Below are positions 24,055 through 32,679 of a DNA stretch of 33,620 nucleotides, piece after piece. This DNA comes from Alistipes sp. Lineage in GTDB: Bacteria; Bacteroidota; Bacteroidia; Bacteroidales; Rikenellaceae. Below the pieces are notes generated by a model. The model worked only from the letters and a program-made list of their open reading frames with translations, made no database searches and was not told the DNA's origin. The stretch spans positions 1-33,620 of the forward strand of contig JAFYRX010000069.1 in the NCBI GenBank assembly GCA_017546725.1, read 5' to 3'. The position numbers and the translations under genes are program-made. Position 1 is the first letter of the stretch, and each line of letters starts with the position of its first letter.

Positions 24055-24702
24055 TTACTGCACATATTTTACTTTCGAGTACTTACGTTCTGGAGTCTCA
24101 GGCTTCTCGTCAGAGTAACCCATACCGATACAAATCAGCAACTCCTGACCTTCGCTTAGTGCAAGGGCATCGAGGAAAGGCTTACCAGCCTCGGTAGAGA
24201 AAAATCCGATGGGACCCATCATAATAACTGATGATACGCCCAGCGACTTCGCTGCATTTACCATATTGCCAGCCATCAAACCGCAATCAAGTTGTGTGCA
24301 AGGGCCTGGACGGTGTGAGATGAAGATAACATTAGTGGCGTTGCGGAACATATTCTTGAAGTTGGGGTCCTCGAACTGTTTGGCCATAGGCGAATCGGCG
24401 GGAACGCTATTCTTGTAAGCCTCTGTTGCATCTTTAATCCATTTCTGAGACTCTACAACTCTCACCTCCCAACGCTGTGCATTCATACCATTGGGTGCGT
24501 GGATACCACACTCCAGAATCTTATCCATAACCTCGTGTGGAATAGGCTCGTCGTTGTATTGGCGTACGCTGCGGCGTGTCATAATAGTCTCGATAACCTC
24601 GTTAGGGTAGGTTGTTTCCTGCTCCTGCTCTTGTTGAGCGGCATTGTCACAAGCCGTAAGGCCGAAAAGGCAAGCGGCGATTAAAAGAAAGTATTTTTTC
24701 AT
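24055..24702 (-). CDS. Nitroreductase-family lipoprotein
   Basis: This 215-residue protein has a lipoprotein signal (MKKYFLLIAACLFGLTACDN, lipobox LTAC, acylated Cys18), a Gln/Glu linker and a nitroreductase domain. The FMN-binding start TRRSVRQYNDEPIP, CGIHAPNGMNAQRWE, the central FISHRPGPCTQLDCGLMAGNMVNAAKSLG and LLICIGMGYSDE are typical. Nitroreductases are normally cytoplasmic FMN enzymes using NAD(P)H; here the signal places the domain on the periplasmic side of a membrane, where NAD(P)H is absent, so a different electron donor is expected. The frame could start at 24756, but ATG 24702 gives the lipobox. It lies 50 nt after the LuxR-type gene on the same strand, probably co-transcribed. 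The substrate is unknown. Confidence 0.88.
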   Translation of the reverse strand: MKKYFLLIAACLFGLTACDNAAQQEQEQETTYPNEVIETIMTRRSVRQYNDEPIPHEVMDKILECGIHAPNGMNAQRWEVRVVESQKWIKDATEAYKNSVPADSPMAKQFEDPNFKNMFRNATNVIFISHRPGPCTQLDCGLMAGNMVNAAKSLGVSSVIMMGPIGFFSTEAGKPFLDALALSEGQELLICIGMGYSDEKPETPERKYSKVKYVQ

Positions 24703-24752
24703 ATTTTCATTAAGTTTTTTGATATTCTCGTTTTTTATAATGTTTAATAAAA

Positions 24753-25358
24753 TCAAAGTTCCTTGACATCTACAATGCCGTTCATTACCGCATAAATAGT
24801 CTGGCGGCCTATGGCGCGAGAGCCAATCTTTTCGCTGATGTTACGGCGGTGAAAGATGACCGTCGGAGTCGATATGTTAAGTATGTCGGCTATCTCCTTG
24901 TTGATATAACCCTTAACGATTAGTGCCAGGACATCCTTTTCGCGTTGTGAGAGCAACTCCTTTTCCTCCTGTGTGGCGTGGTGTTCCATTCCGTGAGCGT
25001 GGTGGGCTGCATTCTGCATCATAAGGAATGCTTTGAGTAGTTCGCGCTCGGGACGGCGGATATCAATCGTGCGGAATCCGTCGGCTTTGAAATCCTCCTC
25101 GCCCTCGACAAGCACTATGCAACGGCGCGATATGGCGTTGAAAAAGTGGGTGTTATCCTTTAATGTGTCGCCCGAAATAAAGAAGTGTATGGCATTGGCT
25201 GGATTATCCGCAGTAAACTCGTCGAATGAGTTATACGACAACACCTCGACATCACGGAACATATCGACAAACGGTGCTATATCCGTGAGGATTGTTCGCA
25301 TTGCCAAGCAACAAAGCGAGTTGGGATGTATGATAACTATCTTCGGACGTTGATTCAT
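24753..25358 (-). CDS. LuxR-type transcriptional regulator with atypical receiver-like domain
   Basis: This 201-residue protein carries a C-terminal LuxR/GerE helix-turn-helix (about residues 135-198: LSQREKDVLALIVKGYINKEIADILNISTPTVIFHRRNISEKIG). The N-terminal about 110 residues resemble a receiver fold (KIVIIHPNSL, AIHFFISGD, CIVLVEGEE) but lack the acidic pair after strand 1 and a clear phospho-acceptor Asp, so classic phosphorylation is unlikely. The linker holds a histidine cluster (His119, 120, 122, 126, 127), and Cys-Cys lies at 16-17; both could bind a metal or heme. It is divergent from a TonB receptor and upstream of a periplasmic nitroreductase, so it may control one or both. A TATATTTG box is only 5 nt before ATG, which suggests a leaderless or near-leaderless mRNA. 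Confidence 0.87.
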   Translation of the reverse strand: MNQRPKIVIIHPNSLCCLAMRTILTDIAPFVDMFRDVEVLSYNSFDEFTADNPANAIHFFISGDTLKDNTHFFNAISRRCIVLVEGEEDFKADGFRTIDIRRPERELLKAFLMMQNAAHHAHGMEHHATQEEKELLSQREKDVLALIVKGYINKEIADILNISTPTVIFHRRNISEKIGSRAIGRQTIYAVMNGIVDVKEL

Positions 25359-25362
25359 ATTA

Positions 25363-25392
25363 CAAATATAGATGTTTTATCGGAAAAACAAA
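25363..25392 (-). promoter_or_regulatory. Promoter of the LuxR-type gene (possibly leaderless)
   Basis: On the minus strand TTTG (25392-25389), an 18-nt spacer and TATATTTG (25370-25363) are seen. The expected start site falls on or within a few bases of ATG 25358. Confidence 0.6.
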
Positions 25393-25409
25393 ACTATAAT
25401 TTATGATAG

Positions 25410-25440
25410 TTGAAACGCGAGTGGGATTATCGTACTTTTG
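25410..25440 (+). promoter_or_regulatory. Promoter of the TonB-dependent receptor
   Basis: TACTTTTG (25433-25440) matches TAnnTTTG; TTGA at 25410-25413 is a weak -33 with a 19-nt spacer. It is divergent from, and within 20 nt of, the LuxR-type promoter, so one regulator site could affect both. Confidence 0.6.
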
Positions 25441-25467
25441 TCAGCGAAAATGAATAAAAGTATAGTG

Positions 25468-27801
25468 ATGAAAAAGATTACGAAATTAATGTTGGCAGTG
25501 GCTGCTGTGTGTGGCGTGCAGGGAGTGGCATTAGCGGATGAGCGTGAGGTAGTTAAGCCCGATAGTCTATATACTACGGAGGTTATTGACGGAGTTAGCG
25601 TAGCGATAAAGATGCCCAAGCAACATTTTGGACTAAAGCGTCAGCCTCTTTCGTCGAGTGTAATGGGTGAGGCTATGTTGGAGCGTGAGCAGATACACTC
25701 GGTGAAGGATTTGTCGGCCATAATGCCCAACTTCTATCAACCCGATTACGGCTCAAAGATGACCTCGTCAATCTATGTTCGCGGATTTGGTGCGCGAATA
25801 GACCAGCCTGTGATTGGAGTGACGGTGGATGGTGTACCTTACCTCAATAAAAACAACTACGATTTCGATATGATGGATGTGGTGCGTGTGGAATTGTTGC
25901 GCGGACCGCAGAGTACGTTGTATGGCCGTAATACGATGGGTGGTCAGATGAATGTATATACTCTATCGCCAATGAATTATACAGGTATGCGCGGCTCGGT
26001 AGAGTATGGCTCGGGTAATACGATTAATGGTAAGTTGATGTATTATGGTCGTAACGGTAATGGACGGTTTGGTTACTCGGTAGGTGGTTATTACAACCGT
26101 ACCGACGGATTTTTTGACAATGCGTATGATGGCAGCAATGTCGATTGGGGACAGAGTAGCGGTGGCCGTCTGCGTTTGGTATGGGATTTAGGTAGTAATT
26201 GGGAGATTGATAACACGGCATCGGTAGGCTATACCGATGAGGGCGGTTATGCTTATGCAATGTATGATGCAGAGAAGGATGTAGTAGGTCCGATTAATTA
26301 TAACTCTCCGAGCGGATATATGCGTTTGAACGTAAGCGATGGCTTGATGCTCTCGCACGCTGGCGAAAAATATAAGTTTACAGCGACAACAAGTCTGCAA
26401 TATATGCACGACCGTATGCGTATGGATAACGACCTCACGCCCGAGTCGATATTTACTTTGGCGCAGGAGCAGAAGGAGTGGGCTGTGACGGAGGATGTGG
26501 TATTTCGTACGAATGACGCATCACGACGCTGGCAATGGTTGACAGGTGCATACGCATTCTATAAGACTATCGATATGCAGGCTCCCGTAAGTATTTTGGA
26601 GGAGGGTATCAACTCTTTGGTGTTGGGTAATATGCCCGATATGATAAAGAATCTATTGGAGTTTGACCGTGAGGCATTGACTGTCGAGAGTAATTTCGAT
26701 TTGCCGACTATGGGCTTGGCTCTCTATCACGAATCATCACTACGTGCAGGTGAGCGCTGGCGCTTTACGGCAGGCCTTAGATTGGATTATGAGGTGGCGA
26801 AGATGAAGTACGATAACTTATCGCAGATAGGTTACAAGATGGGTGCTATGCGTCCTGGTATGCCACCGATGATTCCCGATTTTCGTATGGTTGAGGTGCC
26901 GTTCAAGGGTGATGAGAAGTTGGATTATCTGGAGTTGTTGCCGAAGGTGGCTGTGAATTTTACTACCGATGCGGGTGATTTGTATGTGACGGCTACTCGT
27001 GGATACAAGGCAGGTGGATTTAATACGCAGATATTTTCTGATATCCTGCAAAACAAAGTTAAGACAGCTTTGATGGATGATGCAATGACGGCTATGGGAC
27101 GCCCTGCTGCACCTTCGGAGCCTTCGCCTTATGACGAGGCTTCGGTGACGACTTACAAGCCTGAATATAGTTGGAATTATGAAGTGGGTGGAAAGTTGCG
27201 TTTTGCAGATAATCGTCTGAATTGGGACTTTGCGGCCTTCTGGATTGAGTGTCGAGACCAGCAACTGACCGTATTCCCTGATGGATTGACTACGGGCCGT
27301 ATGATGTCGAATGCAGGTAAGTCGCGCAGCCGAGGAGTAGAGACAACATTGGAGTGGCAGCGTCGTGAGCCCGTGCGCGGATTGACGGTTGTGGGTAGTT
27401 ATGGTTATACGAATGCTAAGTTTGTGGAGTTCAACGATGGTGTAAATGATTATGCTGGTAATTACTTGCCATATGCACCGCAGCATACAGCATCGTTGGG
27501 TGCTTCGTATAGATTCTTTGTAAGTAATAGCGGGCTGTTGAAGTATATAGATTTGAATGCTTCTTGGCAGGGGGCTGGCAAGATTTATTGGAACGAGGCA
27601 AATACGTTGACACAGAACTTCTATTCGCAACTAAATGCGTCGTTGATGTTCCAATTCCGCGATGTAGCACTCTCGTTGTGGGGCCGTAACCTGACCGACA
27701 TGGATTTCTATACATTCTACTTTAAGTCGATGAATAACAACTTCTACAATCACGGAAAACCTTGTCGTGTAGGTGCGACGTTGAGTTTTAAGATATTGTA
27801 G
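25468..27801 (+). CDS. TonB-dependent outer-membrane receptor
   Basis: This protein of about 777 residues has a signal peptide (MKKITKLMLAVAAVCGVQGVALA). A plug domain follows (about residues 50-160: SSIYVRGFGARIDQPVIGVTVDGVPY, VRVELLRGPQSTLYGRNTMGGQMNVYT), then a long beta-barrel ending GATLSFKIL. It lacks the N-terminal carboxypeptidase-like extension and the about 1000-residue length of SusC proteins, and there is no SusD partner. It is therefore more like siderophore, heme or cofactor receptors; the ligand is not identifiable. ATG 25450 (MNKSIV...) is an alternative start lying almost at the predicted transcription start. It is divergent from the LuxR-type regulator and the nitroreductase lipoprotein, suggesting one uptake and redox unit. 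Its own terminator follows. Confidence 0.93.
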   Translation: MKKITKLMLAVAAVCGVQGVALADEREVVKPDSLYTTEVIDGVSVAIKMPKQHFGLKRQPLSSSVMGEAMLEREQIHSVKDLSAIMPNFYQPDYGSKMTSSIYVRGFGARIDQPVIGVTVDGVPYLNKNNYDFDMMDVVRVELLRGPQSTLYGRNTMGGQMNVYTLSPMNYTGMRGSVEYGSGNTINGKLMYYGRNGNGRFGYSVGGYYNRTDGFFDNAYDGSNVDWGQSSGGRLRLVWDLGSNWEIDNTASVGYTDEGGYAYAMYDAEKDVVGPINYNSPSGYMRLNVSDGLMLSHAGEKYKFTATTSLQYMHDRMRMDNDLTPESIFTLAQEQKEWAVTEDVVFRTNDASRRWQWLTGAYAFYKTIDMQAPVSILEEGINSLVLGNMPDMIKNLLEFDREALTVESNFDLPTMGLALYHESSLRAGERWRFTAGLRLDYEVAKMKYDNLSQIGYKMGAMRPGMPPMIPDFRMVEVPFKGDEKLDYLELLPKVAVNFTTDAGDLYVTATRGYKAGGFNTQIFSDILQNKVKTALMDDAMTAMGRPAAPSEPSPYDEASVTTYKPEYSWNYEVGGKLRFADNRLNWDFAAFWIECRDQQLTVFPDGLTTGRMMSNAGKSRSRGVETTLEWQRREPVRGLTVVGSYGYTNAKFVEFNDGVNDYAGNYLPYAPQHTASLGASYRFFVSNSGLLKYIDLNASWQGAGKIYWNEANTLTQNFYSQLNASLMFQFRDVALSLWGRNLTDMDFYTFYFKSMNNNFYNHGKPCRVGATLSFKIL

Positions 27802-27837
27802 CGAGGAGCGATAAACCTAAAATATGAAGTAAAGCGA

Positions 27838-27876
27838 GTGGGGCCTATCTGAAAATTGGATAGGTCCTACTTTTTG
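27838..27876 (+). terminator. Terminator of the TonB receptor gene
   Basis: A 12-bp stem (27838-27849 with 27859-27870, two G-U pairs) with a 9-nt loop is followed by TTTTTG. Confidence 0.9.
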
Positions 27877-27878
27877 TT

Positions 27879-27886
27879 TATATTTG
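27879..27886 (+). promoter_or_regulatory. -7 promoter box of the GH84 gene
   Basis: TATATTTG matches TAnnTTTG, 42 nt before ATG 27929, and starts right after the previous terminator. It excludes the long in-frame start at 27884. Confidence 0.7.
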
Positions 27887-27928
27887 CGTGAGGAATTGAA
27901 AATTATAAAACTAATACACATAATTCGT

Positions 27929-30145
27929 ATGAAAAGATTATTTATTACGTTGATGGCGTGTTTGATGGCACTTGCAGTAAATGCCCAAACTGTGACTATC
28001 TCACCGCTGCCACAGAAGATTAGTTGGGGCGAGGAGGCATTTTCAAACGACACCAAATTTTATGTCGTGGGTTCAAGCGAGGCCGATTCGGATGCTATTA
28101 ATCTGCTTGCCGAGAATTTGGAGATTATTGGCGTAAGCGAGAGAGTAAATGCCAAGAAGTTTGGGATGGCCAAGCCTATCATCATCGGCGAGGCGGGCGA
28201 CAAGTATGTTGCAAAATATGTGAAGAATATCCCTGCAGCCAACGAGAGTTACTTCTTGCAGGTGACTCCCGATAAGGTGGTTATCGCAGGTCGCGACAAT
28301 AGTGGTACGTTCTATGGCGTGCAGAGCCTATTGCAGGTTTTGAGTCAGCCGAAGGTTATGCAGTGTCAGATTGAGGACTACCCGAGCGTAGAGGCTCGTG
28401 GTGTCATCGAGGGTTTCTATGGTAATCCTTGGAGCCACAAGGACCGTCTGCGCCAATTTGACTTCTATGGTCAGTATAAGTTGAACACCTACGTTTATGG
28501 ACCGAAGGATGACCCTTACCACCGTGCTAGTTGGCGTGAGCCATATCCTGCAAAGGAGGCTGCACAGTTGAAGGAGTTGGTGGATGTGGCACACAAGAAC
28601 AAGGTTAAGTTCGTGTGGGCTATTCACCCTGCGGGCGATATCAAGTGGGGTATGGAGGATTACCGTAACGTAGTAAATAAACTCAATGCAATGTATGAGT
28701 TGGGTATCCGTACCTTTGCCGTTTTCTTCGATGACGTGTGGGGCGAGGGTGCTCGTGGTGACAAGCAGGCCGAGTTGATGAACTACTTGACTGATGAGTT
28801 CGTGGGTAAGCACGAAGATGTAGAGCCGCTGATTATGTGCCCATCACAATACAACAAGAATTGGAGCAATGACGACTACCTCAATATCTTGGGTACAAAG
28901 ATGTACCCCGAAGTACGCATTATGTGGACGGGTAACTCGGTTGTCGATATGATTGAGGAGAATGATATGCAGTGGATTAACGACCAGATTAAGCGTAAGG
29001 CATTCATCTGGTTGAACTACCCCGTAAACGACTATTGTCAGAGCCGTTTGTTGATGGGTAAGACCTATGGCAATGGCTTGAACATTAATAATATGGTCAG
29101 TGGATTCTGCTCTAACCCGATGGAGTATGCCGAGGCATCGAAGGTGAGCCTTTACAGCATAGCCGACTATACTTGGAATATGCCCGCATACGATGCCGAG
29201 AGTTCGTGGGAGCGTGCGATGGTGGCATTGATGCCTTCGTGTGCTGATGCGTTCAAGGTGTTCTGCGAGAATAATGTGGATTTGGGTAAGACAGGTCACG
29301 GCTTGCGTCGTGAGGGTGAGAGCCCCAATTTTAAGACTGCATCAAACGAGGAGTTGCGCAAGAGTTTTATGCAACTTATCGTGGCAGCAAGTAAGGTGTT
29401 AGCAGATGAAGAAAATCACCCCGAGATGTTGAGCGAAATCAAACCCTGGCTCGAGAGTATGCAGTTGCTGGGAATGCGAGGCATACACTATGTAAATATG
29501 GTTGAGGCAATGGAGAATAAGGACTCAATGGCCTTTATCGCTAGTTATATTACGCAGTCTAAGATGGAGCAGCAACAGAAGGCTATTATCAGTCGTAATT
29601 ACGAGGGCTCTATCGTAAAGGCAAAGCCTATGGTCAGTGGTGATGTTGTTACTCCTTGGCTTGAAGAGCATTTGGCAGAGTTGATTAAGGCGTATCGTAA
29701 GCAATACACCTATGGTGAGGAGTTCTTCCCTGTGCAGGCTATTGCTGATGGAGAGTATTTCATCAAAGTTAATGGCGAGTATTTGACCAATGCGCAGGCT
29801 GGTCCCGACAGAGTAGGTGACCACCCCGTATTCCAGGCCGAGCGCGATGTGATTAATCCCCAGCGTCAGCAGTGGGTGATTGAGCAGAGTACAAAGACAG
29901 GTCGTTATAAGATTACTAATAAGCAGGATGGTCGCTACGTTAACGAGAGATGTACATTCTGGGCAAATAAGGAACGTAATCCGTATGATGCCGAGTGGCA
30001 CACTTACCTTCTGACTAAGAAGGATGGCAAGTGGAGCATCCAGAATGCTGGTCGTGGTGGCAAGAACTATTGGAATAGAGAGGGCAACCGCCTTAAAGAT
30101 AAAGCGAGTGGGGATTTTATCTTTGAGATAGAGAAAGTAAAATAA
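27929..30145 (+). CDS. Secreted GH84 beta-N-acetylglucosaminidase (O-GlcNAcase-like)
   Basis: This 738-residue enzyme has a signal peptide (MKRLFITLMACLMALAVNAQ), an N-terminal GH20b-like domain (to about residue 145, ending YYGVQSLLQVL-like) and a GH84 catalytic barrel starting GVIEGFYGNPWSHKDR. The catalytic pair of adjacent aspartates is Asp268-Asp269 in FAVFFDDVWGEG, as in the Bacteroides thetaiotaomicron enzyme. NTYVYGPKDDPYHR, VWAIHPAGDIKW, IMWTGNSVV and the later CSNPMEYAEASK further support this. After a helical domain, the last about 130 residues form a beta-rich module (DGEYFIKVNGEYLTNAQ...WHTYLLTKKDGKWSIQNAGRG) that looks trefoil-like and may bind carbohydrate. It removes GlcNAc, probably from host glycans such as mucin. 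It is convergent with the GH92 gene. Confidence 0.95.
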   Translation: MKRLFITLMACLMALAVNAQTVTISPLPQKISWGEEAFSNDTKFYVVGSSEADSDAINLLAENLEIIGVSERVNAKKFGMAKPIIIGEAGDKYVAKYVKNIPAANESYFLQVTPDKVVIAGRDNSGTFYGVQSLLQVLSQPKVMQCQIEDYPSVEARGVIEGFYGNPWSHKDRLRQFDFYGQYKLNTYVYGPKDDPYHRASWREPYPAKEAAQLKELVDVAHKNKVKFVWAIHPAGDIKWGMEDYRNVVNKLNAMYELGIRTFAVFFDDVWGEGARGDKQAELMNYLTDEFVGKHEDVEPLIMCPSQYNKNWSNDDYLNILGTKMYPEVRIMWTGNSVVDMIEENDMQWINDQIKRKAFIWLNYPVNDYCQSRLLMGKTYGNGLNINNMVSGFCSNPMEYAEASKVSLYSIADYTWNMPAYDAESSWERAMVALMPSCADAFKVFCENNVDLGKTGHGLRREGESPNFKTASNEELRKSFMQLIVAASKVLADEENHPEMLSEIKPWLESMQLLGMRGIHYVNMVEAMENKDSMAFIASYITQSKMEQQQKAIISRNYEGSIVKAKPMVSGDVVTPWLEEHLAELIKAYRKQYTYGEEFFPVQAIADGEYFIKVNGEYLTNAQAGPDRVGDHPVFQAERDVINPQRQQWVIEQSTKTGRYKITNKQDGRYVNERCTFWANKERNPYDAEWHTYLLTKKDGKWSIQNAGRGGKNYWNREGNRLKDKASGDFIFEIEKVK

Positions 30146-30168
30146 AATTGTCTAATATGGTGTTTTTT

Positions 30169-30233
30169 GCGTTACGCTCGCCTCTCGAAATGCTCATTTA
30201 CGATTCAGTAAACTCCGCTTTCTCGGGCGTCGC
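30169..30233. repeat. Imperfect inverted repeat downstream of GH84
   Basis: A hairpin with apical arms TTTAC/GTAAA (30197-30201 with 30208-30212), middle GAAA/TTTC and basal CGCC/GGGCG pairs is broken by mismatched loops. GC content is higher than its AT-rich surroundings. The 10-mer GCGTTACGCT at its edge also occurs at 3870-3879, again just after a gene end. Confidence 0.45.
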
Positions 30234-30280
30234 AAGCCTTAAAAACCCTAATATTATACAATTTTAACACGTAGAATAAA

Positions 30281-30316
30281 AATAGGCTACTAGCAATCTG
30301 AGGTTAGTAGCCTATT
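30281..30316. terminator. Bidirectional terminator, GH84 / GH92
   Basis: A perfect 12-bp stem (30281-30292 with 30305-30316) has a 12-nt loop, with A-run before and T-run after. Confidence 0.92.
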
Positions 30317-30338
30317 TTGTTGTGAGTGTGGCGTAAGA

Positions 30339-32648
30339 TTAAAATCTTGCAATCTCGGCCTGCATAGATTGCGGGCGGGTGTGGGGTGCGCTACCCCACG
30401 AGGTGTTGGGTTGTGGGCCCATCTCGAAGCGGAGGGTATTGCTACCGCCGAACATATCTTCGTGCGAAAACCAATTCTTGTCGTAAGGCTTGCCGTTGAG
30501 CGTCACGCTCTGCACATAACAATTCTCGCGTGAGGCGTTGGGGGCGAGGATGGTGAGAGTACCTTTATTGTGCTTGAGGTGCACCTCCTTGAACATAGGC
30601 GAGCCAATGCAGTAGATGCCTTGTCCGTGAGTCATAGGATAGAATCCCATAGCGCTCATTATGTACCACGCCGACATCTGTCCTCCGTCGTCGTTGCCAC
30701 ACATACCGTAGGGCTTGGTGCTATAAAGCGTATAGAGCACGTCGCTGATGCGTTTTTGGCCCTTCCAGGGTTGGCCGACGTAGTTGTAGATGTAGAGTGT
30801 GTGGTGGCCAGGCTCGTTGCCGTGGGCGTATTGTCCTATGCGGCCTGTGATGTCGGGAGCGGGGTTGGGGCCGTGCAGTTCGGAACTGACGGTAAAGAGC
30901 GAATCCAACTTTTCAACAAATTTATCTTCGCCACCATATAACTCGGCCAGACCGGCAATGTCGTGGGGTACAAAGAAACTCCACTGCCACGATGTGCCCT
31001 CGCAGAAATCGTCATCGGGCTGGTAGTGATTCGAGTAGAATGGGTCAAACGGAGTACGCCACGAGCCGTCGGAGAGGCGACCTCGCATAAAGTTGGTACT
31101 CTTGTCGAATAGGTTTTTGTAGCGTTGGGCACGATTCAGGTAAGTTTTGTAATCCTCATCGTGGCCTAACATTCGGGCCATCTGTGCGATGCACCAATCA
31201 TCGTAACAATACTCCAGAGTCTTTGATACCGATGTAATCTCCTTGTCGCAGGGTACATAGCCATACTGATTGTAGTAGCGTGCTCCACGAAAATCGCGCA
31301 AGAAGTAGCCGAATGTGTCGCGGTTGGACGATGCTTTCATAGCCTCAAAGAGTGCCTCGGCATCGAAGCCGCGTATGCCTTTGGAGTAGGTGTCGGCAAT
31401 GACGGGCATCGAGTTGTAGCCTATCATACACATAGTCTCGACACCAGCCAGCAACCAAATGGGGAGTTGTCCGCAGTGGCGGTAGTGTTCGAGCAGGGTA
31501 TTCATCAAGTCGCTTGTAACCTCGGGATGCAGGATGTTCATAAGCGGAACCTGCGTACGGAATGTATCCCAGGGGCTAAATACACCGCCGTAGTAGTTGA
31601 AGCGGCCTTTGTAAACCTTGCTGTCGGATGAGCGATAGTGGCCTGTGACATCGGAGTATAGTTGTGGGTAGAGGTGTGCAAAGTAGAGACAGGTGTAAAA
31701 TACCTCCTTCTGCGGCGAGGGTGCATCGGCTACCTCTATGGCCGATAGTGTTTTATCCCATACGTCGTATGTCGTCTGACGCACCTTGTCGAAATCCCAA
31801 GTACGTATCTCGGCTTTGAGATTTTTGCGTGCGCCCTCTACGCTCACGGGGGATATGCCGACACGTGCTATGATGGGTGAGTCGCTGGCACCGAAACTCA
31901 GGACGGCTTTCAGGTCGGTACCTTCGGCCGATGAGGCGCCGTGAGCGAGTTTACGGTTGTTGTAAATCTTGAGGTCGGCGATAGGCTCCGAGAACTCGGC
32001 ATAGAAATAGACGTGTTGTTCGGGTGCCCAGCCGTTTGTTATGCGTGAGCCGCGTATTGTGCGAGGGCCGACACGCTCGATGTGCGATAGGCGTACAGTA
32101 TCAAAGTCCTCTTCGGGTATGATTGTGCAGGCGTGTTCGCTACCATGCTGGAGGTCGATGAAGACTTGACGATTCTTTGTCGCGGGGTAGTTGTAACGGT
32201 GCATACCGCAACGTTGTGTGGCGGTTAGTTCGGCCTCAATATCATAATCGAGCAGTGTGGCACGGTAGTAACCTGGCTCGACATACTCCTTCTCGTGCGA
32301 GAATCGGCTTGCTACACGTTCGGGACACACTTCTGCTCCTTCCCACGAGGTGTTGGCTATTGGGCAGAACATAATATCCTGAAAGTCGGTGCCTCCCATT
32401 CCCGATTTGTGGGTGTGGCTGAAACCATAGATGTGTCCGTGCTCGTAGAGGTATCCCGAGCCCGAAAAGAAGGTGTCGGGGCACAACTCTACCATACCGA
32501 AAGGTGCGGCGGCGACGGGAGCGACGAAGCCGTTGTTTGTCGTACCCATCATCGGGCGTACAAACTCTACGGGGCGTTGTGCTATGACGTATGATGTTGT
32601 GACGAAGAGTGCCGCAACAAGCAGTGCGACTCGTTTTGGGATATTCAT
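30339..32648 (-). CDS. Secreted GH92 alpha-mannosidase
   Basis: This 769-residue protein has a signal peptide (MNIPKRVALLVAALFVTTSYVIA), an N-terminal beta-sandwich domain (FVRPMMGTTNNGFVAPVAAAPFGMVELCPDT, GYLYEHGHIYGFSHTHKSGMG) and the C-terminal GH92 (alpha/alpha)6 domain. In GH92 the general acid Glu lies in HGNEPGHH and the base Asp pair in GNDDGGQMSAW; both are present, as is the CEGTSWQWSFFVPHD block. GH92 enzymes are calcium-dependent exo-alpha-mannosidases that trim N-glycans, mostly alpha-1,2 or alpha-1,3 linked mannose; the exact linkage cannot be read here. No lipobox is seen. It stands alone behind its own weak promoter, convergent with GH84, and the two could act on the same host N-glycans. 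Confidence 0.96.
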   Translation of the reverse strand: MNIPKRVALLVAALFVTTSYVIAQRPVEFVRPMMGTTNNGFVAPVAAAPFGMVELCPDTFFSGSGYLYEHGHIYGFSHTHKSGMGGTDFQDIMFCPIANTSWEGAEVCPERVASRFSHEKEYVEPGYYRATLLDYDIEAELTATQRCGMHRYNYPATKNRQVFIDLQHGSEHACTIIPEEDFDTVRLSHIERVGPRTIRGSRITNGWAPEQHVYFYAEFSEPIADLKIYNNRKLAHGASSAEGTDLKAVLSFGASDSPIIARVGISPVSVEGARKNLKAEIRTWDFDKVRQTTYDVWDKTLSAIEVADAPSPQKEVFYTCLYFAHLYPQLYSDVTGHYRSSDSKVYKGRFNYYGGVFSPWDTFRTQVPLMNILHPEVTSDLMNTLLEHYRHCGQLPIWLLAGVETMCMIGYNSMPVIADTYSKGIRGFDAEALFEAMKASSNRDTFGYFLRDFRGARYYNQYGYVPCDKEITSVSKTLEYCYDDWCIAQMARMLGHDEDYKTYLNRAQRYKNLFDKSTNFMRGRLSDGSWRTPFDPFYSNHYQPDDDFCEGTSWQWSFFVPHDIAGLAELYGGEDKFVEKLDSLFTVSSELHGPNPAPDITGRIGQYAHGNEPGHHTLYIYNYVGQPWKGQKRISDVLYTLYSTKPYGMCGNDDGGQMSAWYIMSAMGFYPMTHGQGIYCIGSPMFKEVHLKHNKGTLTILAPNASRENCYVQSVTLNGKPYDKNWFSHEDMFGGSNTLRFEMGPQPNTSWGSAPHTRPQSMQAEIARF

Positions 32649-32679
32649 AATGTAGAGTTTTAGTATTTAGGTCGGTTAT

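Noticed and set aside
26818-27630. 270-codon antisense frame inside the TonB receptor gene
   Set aside because: It overlaps a well-supported barrel domain; composition (many His, Arg, Ser) is typical of an out-of-frame reading.
25468-27801. SusC-like receptor of a polysaccharide utilisation locus
   Set aside because: It is too short, lacks the N-terminal extension and has no SusD neighbour; a general TonB receptor fits better.
27884-27928. Longer N-terminus for the GH84 protein (start at 27884)
   Set aside because: It lies within the -7 box, and a normal signal peptide begins at 27929.
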